Source of the DNA: Liolophura sinensis
Taxonomy: Eukaryota > Mollusca > Polyplacophora > Chitonida > Chitonidae
NCBI RefSeq assembly: GCF_032854445.1
Contig: NC_088303.1
Location: forward strand, 14,761,501-14,825,500
Length of the DNA stretch: 64,000 nucleotides
Reading direction: 5' to 3'
Position 1 is the stretch's first letter; each line of letters starts with the position of its first letter. This document shows positions 60,298 through 64,000 of the stretch, in pieces. The position numbers were made by a program, and so were the translations under genes. The notes below the pieces were generated by a model. The model did not search any database. It saw nothing but the letters and a program-made list of their open reading frames with translations, and was not told the DNA's origin.

Positions 60298-60380
60298 ATG
60301 GGGGATCCTATCGACTGTGGGTATCAGTTAAGGCGAATAGGTCCCCCAAAGTCTCTAGAAGATGTCCAGGATATCATGAG
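60298..60380 (+). CDS. FHA gene exon 1, residues 1-28
   Basis: Encodes MGDPIDCGYQLRRIGPP and an acidic stretch to a split arginine codon (AG|G). The phase matches the next exon exactly. Confidence 0.8.
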
Positions 60381-62813
60381 GTACGGTCCGCTGAAACACT
60401 TATTGCTATCGGGGAATTCCCGCTGAGCTGACTCAGTTGTGTTGTAGTGGTTTACATAGACTCCTGCTGAAATTGAAAATGAATTCAGAATTCCTTTATC
60501 GTTTTCGTGTAATACTAGATCACATAAGCATCACACTCTTCATTTGTAACATCATTACGTATTCGGGACTGTAGGGACGCTTTATAGTTCATTAGTCGTA
60601 AATTGTATGGTGCAGCTCAGATGGTAGCCTCACCTGCCTCGATGGATTCAACAGGGTTCAAATCTTAAAGCCCTCAGTGAGGCACCTGAGGGGACAATAG
60701 TCAAAACTGCCAATGCCCCGCCAGGGTTACCCTGTTAGCGCACACACGTTCGGAGAGGCGCATGCGCTGTATGCATGTATAAGCTGCAGTAAAATTTATA
60801 AGATGAATACATGTGCATGCTGTTCTATGTCAGATAATATCATTATAGCCTTGGTCAGTAACTAAATATATGTAAGACACACTATCTCTTTAAACCATTG
60901 TATGGTGTGTAACAGAAGAAAGTGATTAATATAGAGAAATATAATAGTCTGCACGATCATCTATTTATTCAAGAGAAGATGACAGAATTAAATAATGGTT
61001 TTGCTGACCTGGGAAAAATAACCTAAAAATAAATAACTACGGCACACAGCAGATCCTTCTTCTACGAGAGGGGAGGTAAGATTTCCCTTAACCACGGCAC
61101 ATGAGAGACCAGGTCAGGTAGTCACGTCAGGGTGTTGGCTGATACACAGACCATGTATCTACAACTCACATGACACTTCACAGAACCTTGTCTGGCATAG
61201 AATAAGTCAAAACTAAAACATGTTACTAATATGCCAGATATATACGCAAAGTTAATACTCAAAAGTTACCATCCCAGCATGAATGGATATACAGAGAAAT
61301 ATATGCCGTACATTCATCTGTGTATTCAAGTATACGGCATTGAACAGTAAGAAAGTAATCAATATAGGGATATATACATGTAGGTTGCTCCATCATCTGT
61401 CTATTCCAGAGTAGGGTGTTGATCATGAAGGAATTAAATAATTGTCTTGCTGATCTGGGAAGAATAACCTAAAAATAAATAACTACAGTGTTAGCACACC
61501 ACAGGACCGGTAAGATTTTGAATATGTATTGATGGTTGCTGAACTAACATACATACCATCATCGCAAATGGTACCCAATTTAAAGCTAGAAGGTCATCCT
61601 CTCCCCTTTTAATTTAGACCTGGCCTCATTACAGCAGGGGGGCCTCTGTGACCGAGGGGATTAGCAGGCCAGCACGGAGCAATGACCCAGGATCCTCCCA
61701 GATAGGGTCACTGTGAGTTCAAGTCCAGCTCATGCTGACTTCCTCTCTAGCCAAGAGATCAGCCATGAACCTAACGTCAAAGTAATGTCGGACAAATTGT
61801 ACTGATTACAGCACAGGAACTGTCATCTGATGCGCCTGTTCTCCAGTTTGGTCTCTCAGCATACACCACATGTCATATATTGTACGTAGTACTGTAAGTG
61901 TTCAAAGATAAACCTGGAGTACAAGTAGTTGATAGCTCATGAGGATTACTGAACTTCCAGTGTTGCCTACAAAATGCATGTACTTAACACTTAGCCTAAT
62001 GAATTAGACACTGTATACAAACAATACAATGTCCATAAACAGAGGTCCCTTCCAAAAATGCTGGGTACTTTTCTATAGGCACTTTAAATCTTAGTAATGT
62101 TTTCTACTTGACATTTACTCAATTGGCAATCCATTGTCCATGTGAATGCAGTTTTAATGAACCAAATTGGCTTGTGTTCTGCTCAAATTGGTAAGTTTTA
62201 ACATGGCAAAACTTTTAAGCCATGTTTGCCCTCTCGAACCTTTGCCGACTGTTCTCCATGATGGAGACTTTTCACTATGCTAATGGCTGTTCTTCACGGA
62301 TAAAAATCATCTGCTTTGCAGGAAGATGAAAATAGTCCACTTCACACCAAGCTCTTGCACATGAAGGTGAGAGGTGGCAGGAGATAGGCTTCTCTTTCTG
62401 CAGCATTAAAAGAATTCTTTTTTAGTGTGGTCCCTGATGTGTCCTGTTTGAAGTAGTGCAGCTGTCAGGAAACAAGGTACCAGACAAGATACCAGCTGGA
62501 GAAAAGGAAATTTCAGCACCAAAAGCAATTTATGAGGACATTTATTTCCTTATAAATAACTTGTTCCTGATAAGTTAATGAGACTTATATCTCTTACTTT
62601 ACACAACAATAAAATGTATTTTATAGGCTCAGCTACGGATGTGCGAGGTTTGGGAGGAGTTACCTAAACGGGGGACCAAACGAATTTTTCCTGGATTCCT
62701 CCAAAATGAAAAACTTCATCTCAAGACGGCATGCTGAAATCTATGTCAAAGCAGATGGTGAATGTGTTCTGGTGGACCTAGGACTGAACGGAACCTTTGT
62801 TAATGATATACGG
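60298..62813 (+). CDS. FHA-domain protein, first two coding exons, partial at right edge
   Basis: Exon 1 is 60298-60380 (start context GAGGATGG, donor GTACGG); exon 2 is 62627-62813 (acceptor TTATAG, donor GTTAGT). Joined in phase they give 90 residues: MGDPIDCGYQLRRIG, a linker, then an FHA domain with FGRSYLNGG, the phosphothreonine-binding core FISRRHAEIYV and the turn LVDLGLNGTFVNDIR. FHA domains bind phosphothreonine on partner proteins, usually in nuclear signalling or DNA-damage pathways. The last FHA strands and any C-terminal domains must lie to the right of the window, so the family is open. An N-terminal FHA soon after a YQLRRIG-type start recalls TCF19-like proteins, but this is a guess. 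The gene is divergent from TMEM222, 508 bp between start codons. Confidence 0.83.
60608..60745 (+). repeat. tRNA-derived repeat head
   Basis: GGTGCAGCTCAGATGGTAGC (A-box-like) and AGGGTTCAAATCTTA (B-box-like) at tRNA spacing, with no closing acceptor stem. Confidence 0.45.
61637..61760 (+). repeat. SINE family 1, 5' half
   Basis: GGGGGGCCTCTGTGACCGAG, AGCAATGACCCAGGATCC, GTGAGTTCAAGTCCAGCTC and GACTTCCTCTCTAGCC; truncated after the head. Confidence 0.82.
62627..62813 (+). CDS. FHA gene exon 2, residues 28-90, FHA core
   Basis: Encodes GCARFGRSYL, SRRHAEIYV and LNGTFVND, the diagnostic FHA residues (GR, S-RRH, NGT-VN). It ends in phase 0. Confidence 0.88.
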
Positions 62814-64000
62814 GTTAGTTTGAAATTCTATTGTGATTATCGTCTTAGTCTTATGTAATGCAAACATGTACGTGTATACACAAATGTTATCTTCTGTAGG
62901 TATTTTAAAGGCAGTCATGCAGCCACTGTAATGTAAATGTGAGCTTAGTTCCGGGGTTAATACATGGGGATGAGCATGTTACATTTTCCTTTAATTTTTT
63001 ATGTGTGCATAATTTGTTGCATATTTTTGTGTACCAGAAATGACTTGCACAGATATGTAAGTCTATAATTTGCTTAAAAAGTTATGGTTTTTCGGGGAGA
63101 TTTTGCCCCGGCATTTCGGGAGATCGTGTCATCAAACCTGCCCTGGTACTTCATCTGACTGTTAACGACTTCACAAAATCTGTTCCATTTTTGTGAACAT
63201 GACTGACTTAAAGGAGATAAAAACATTTTAGTACAACATTACACAGGATAATTTATGTTAAAATATTTAATGAATTGTTTTGACCAAGATATTATAACTG
63301 AAGAATCCTGTTGGTAAGAGTTTTTGCAACAATTTAAAGCAGTGTAGTTCACCTTTAAGTCATGCTCAGACTGCCTTCGTCTCTAATCGTACCTCATCAT
63401 AGGACGGTCTGGCAGCAACCTGCAGAGAGTTATGATAGTTATAGGTTTCCCTATAACTAGGCCTTCCTCCAAAAATTCTTTGTAGTGCGTAATCTGACCT
63501 AATGGAAAGTGTATTCTAAATAAATTAACATTGAAAGAAAAAAATCCATTAAATACTTTAAAGCTGGACCCTTTTTTGGTGGCTTGATTGAGTAACCTTT
63601 AATAAACAGTATTTTATTGATGGCTTAAATTACCCACTCAAACAGATATAATTAGGGGATGTGTGTGGTTATACAGTTTTTTGCTTGTTCGTCCTAATGC
63701 ATTTAATATCAGACTGCGCAGTATTTTGTGTTTGGGTGATATATTGGCCAGGCTTTTCGAATTGGTCTAAAATTTAGCCTTTGAATGAAACCTTGCTTGA
63801 GATTGTTTTTGTGTGTCTGTGCTCAACTGTTTGTAAATTTGTTCCAGCTTCGATGATCAGTTCTCTCTAGTAACCATTATGTTGTACTTGTATCTACAGG
63901 AAGCTAACAGGCATTGCAGGAAGTCTAATACAGACTGTATATGTACGACCATTAATAAGCATTCATTTCCAAAGTATCTTATTTGATTGCAAGATACTTG
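62814..64000 (+). other. FHA gene intron 2 to window edge
   Basis: No further exon could be supported. A SINE piece lies at 63395-63480. Confidence 0.5.
63395..63480 (+). repeat. SINE family 1, short body piece
   Basis: ATAGGACGGTCTGGCAGCAA, CCTGCAGAGAG, then TAGGTTTCCC and CCTTCCTCC; strongly diverged. Confidence 0.55.

Larger units (their letters stand above)
60381..62626 (+). other. FHA gene intron 1, 2.2 kb
   Basis: Contains a tRNA-like repeat head at 60608 and a SINE at 61637. Two stretches, 60900-61040 and 61340-61480, look alike (AGTGATTAATATAGAGAAAT / AGTAATCAATATAGGGATAT, then GGAAAAATAACC / GGAAGAATAACC and CTAAAAATAAATAACTAC), an old duplication about 430 bp apart. Confidence 0.55.

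Noticed and set aside
63901-63990. Possible third exon of the FHA gene after CTACAG
   Set aside because: The frame after the acceptor (EANRHCRKS) does not look like the remaining FHA strands and runs to a stop without a clear donor.

Overview
This is a piece of an animal nuclear genome. It has small exons bounded by GT/AG introns, AT-rich non-coding DNA, many copies of tRNA-derived SINE-like repeats with (AAATA)n tails, minisatellites, and very frequent TACATGTA palindromes. The proteins (a GLUT sugar transporter, TMEM222, an FHA-domain protein) are metazoan. The SINE style and the TACATGTA richness suggest a marine lophotrochozoan, most likely a mollusc. That is an inference, because nothing in the window fixes the species.

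Layout. Positions 1 to about 16.6 kb hold no convincing host gene. They contain repeat debris: several minisatellites, a 418-bp element with about 98-bp terminal inverted repeats (7343-7760), and a probable PIF/Harbinger-type remnant (a MADF-like ORF plus a perfect 19-bp inverted repeat, 8964-9479). From 16712 to 42363 on the + strand there is a complete 12-exon SLC2A/GLUT facilitative sugar transporter of 518 codons, with a 5-codon first exon followed by a 10-kb intron. From 42.4 to 52.6 kb lies the space between two convergent genes, holding SINE copies and minisatellites. From 52644 to 59789 on the - strand there is a complete six-exon TMEM222 orthologue (DUF778/RTE1 family) of 199 codons. 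About 500 bp further, pointing the other way, the + strand carries the first two coding exons (60298-60380 and 62627-62813) of a gene whose product starts with a forkhead-associated (FHA) phosphothreonine-binding domain. It runs off the right edge.

The GLUT gene would move hexoses across the plasma membrane. TMEM222 and the FHA gene form a divergent pair that probably shares a promoter. Nothing shows a functional link between the GLUT gene and the pair.

The best leads are structural: a 59-bp tandem array that has copied the end of GLUT exon 5 together with its splice donor; an intronic duplication in the GLUT gene containing an exon-9-like decoy; the apparent co-orientation of every recognised family-1 SINE copy with its host gene (11 of 11 by eye); and the transposon-like elements at 7-9.5 kb. 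I found no convincing new multi-gene system.
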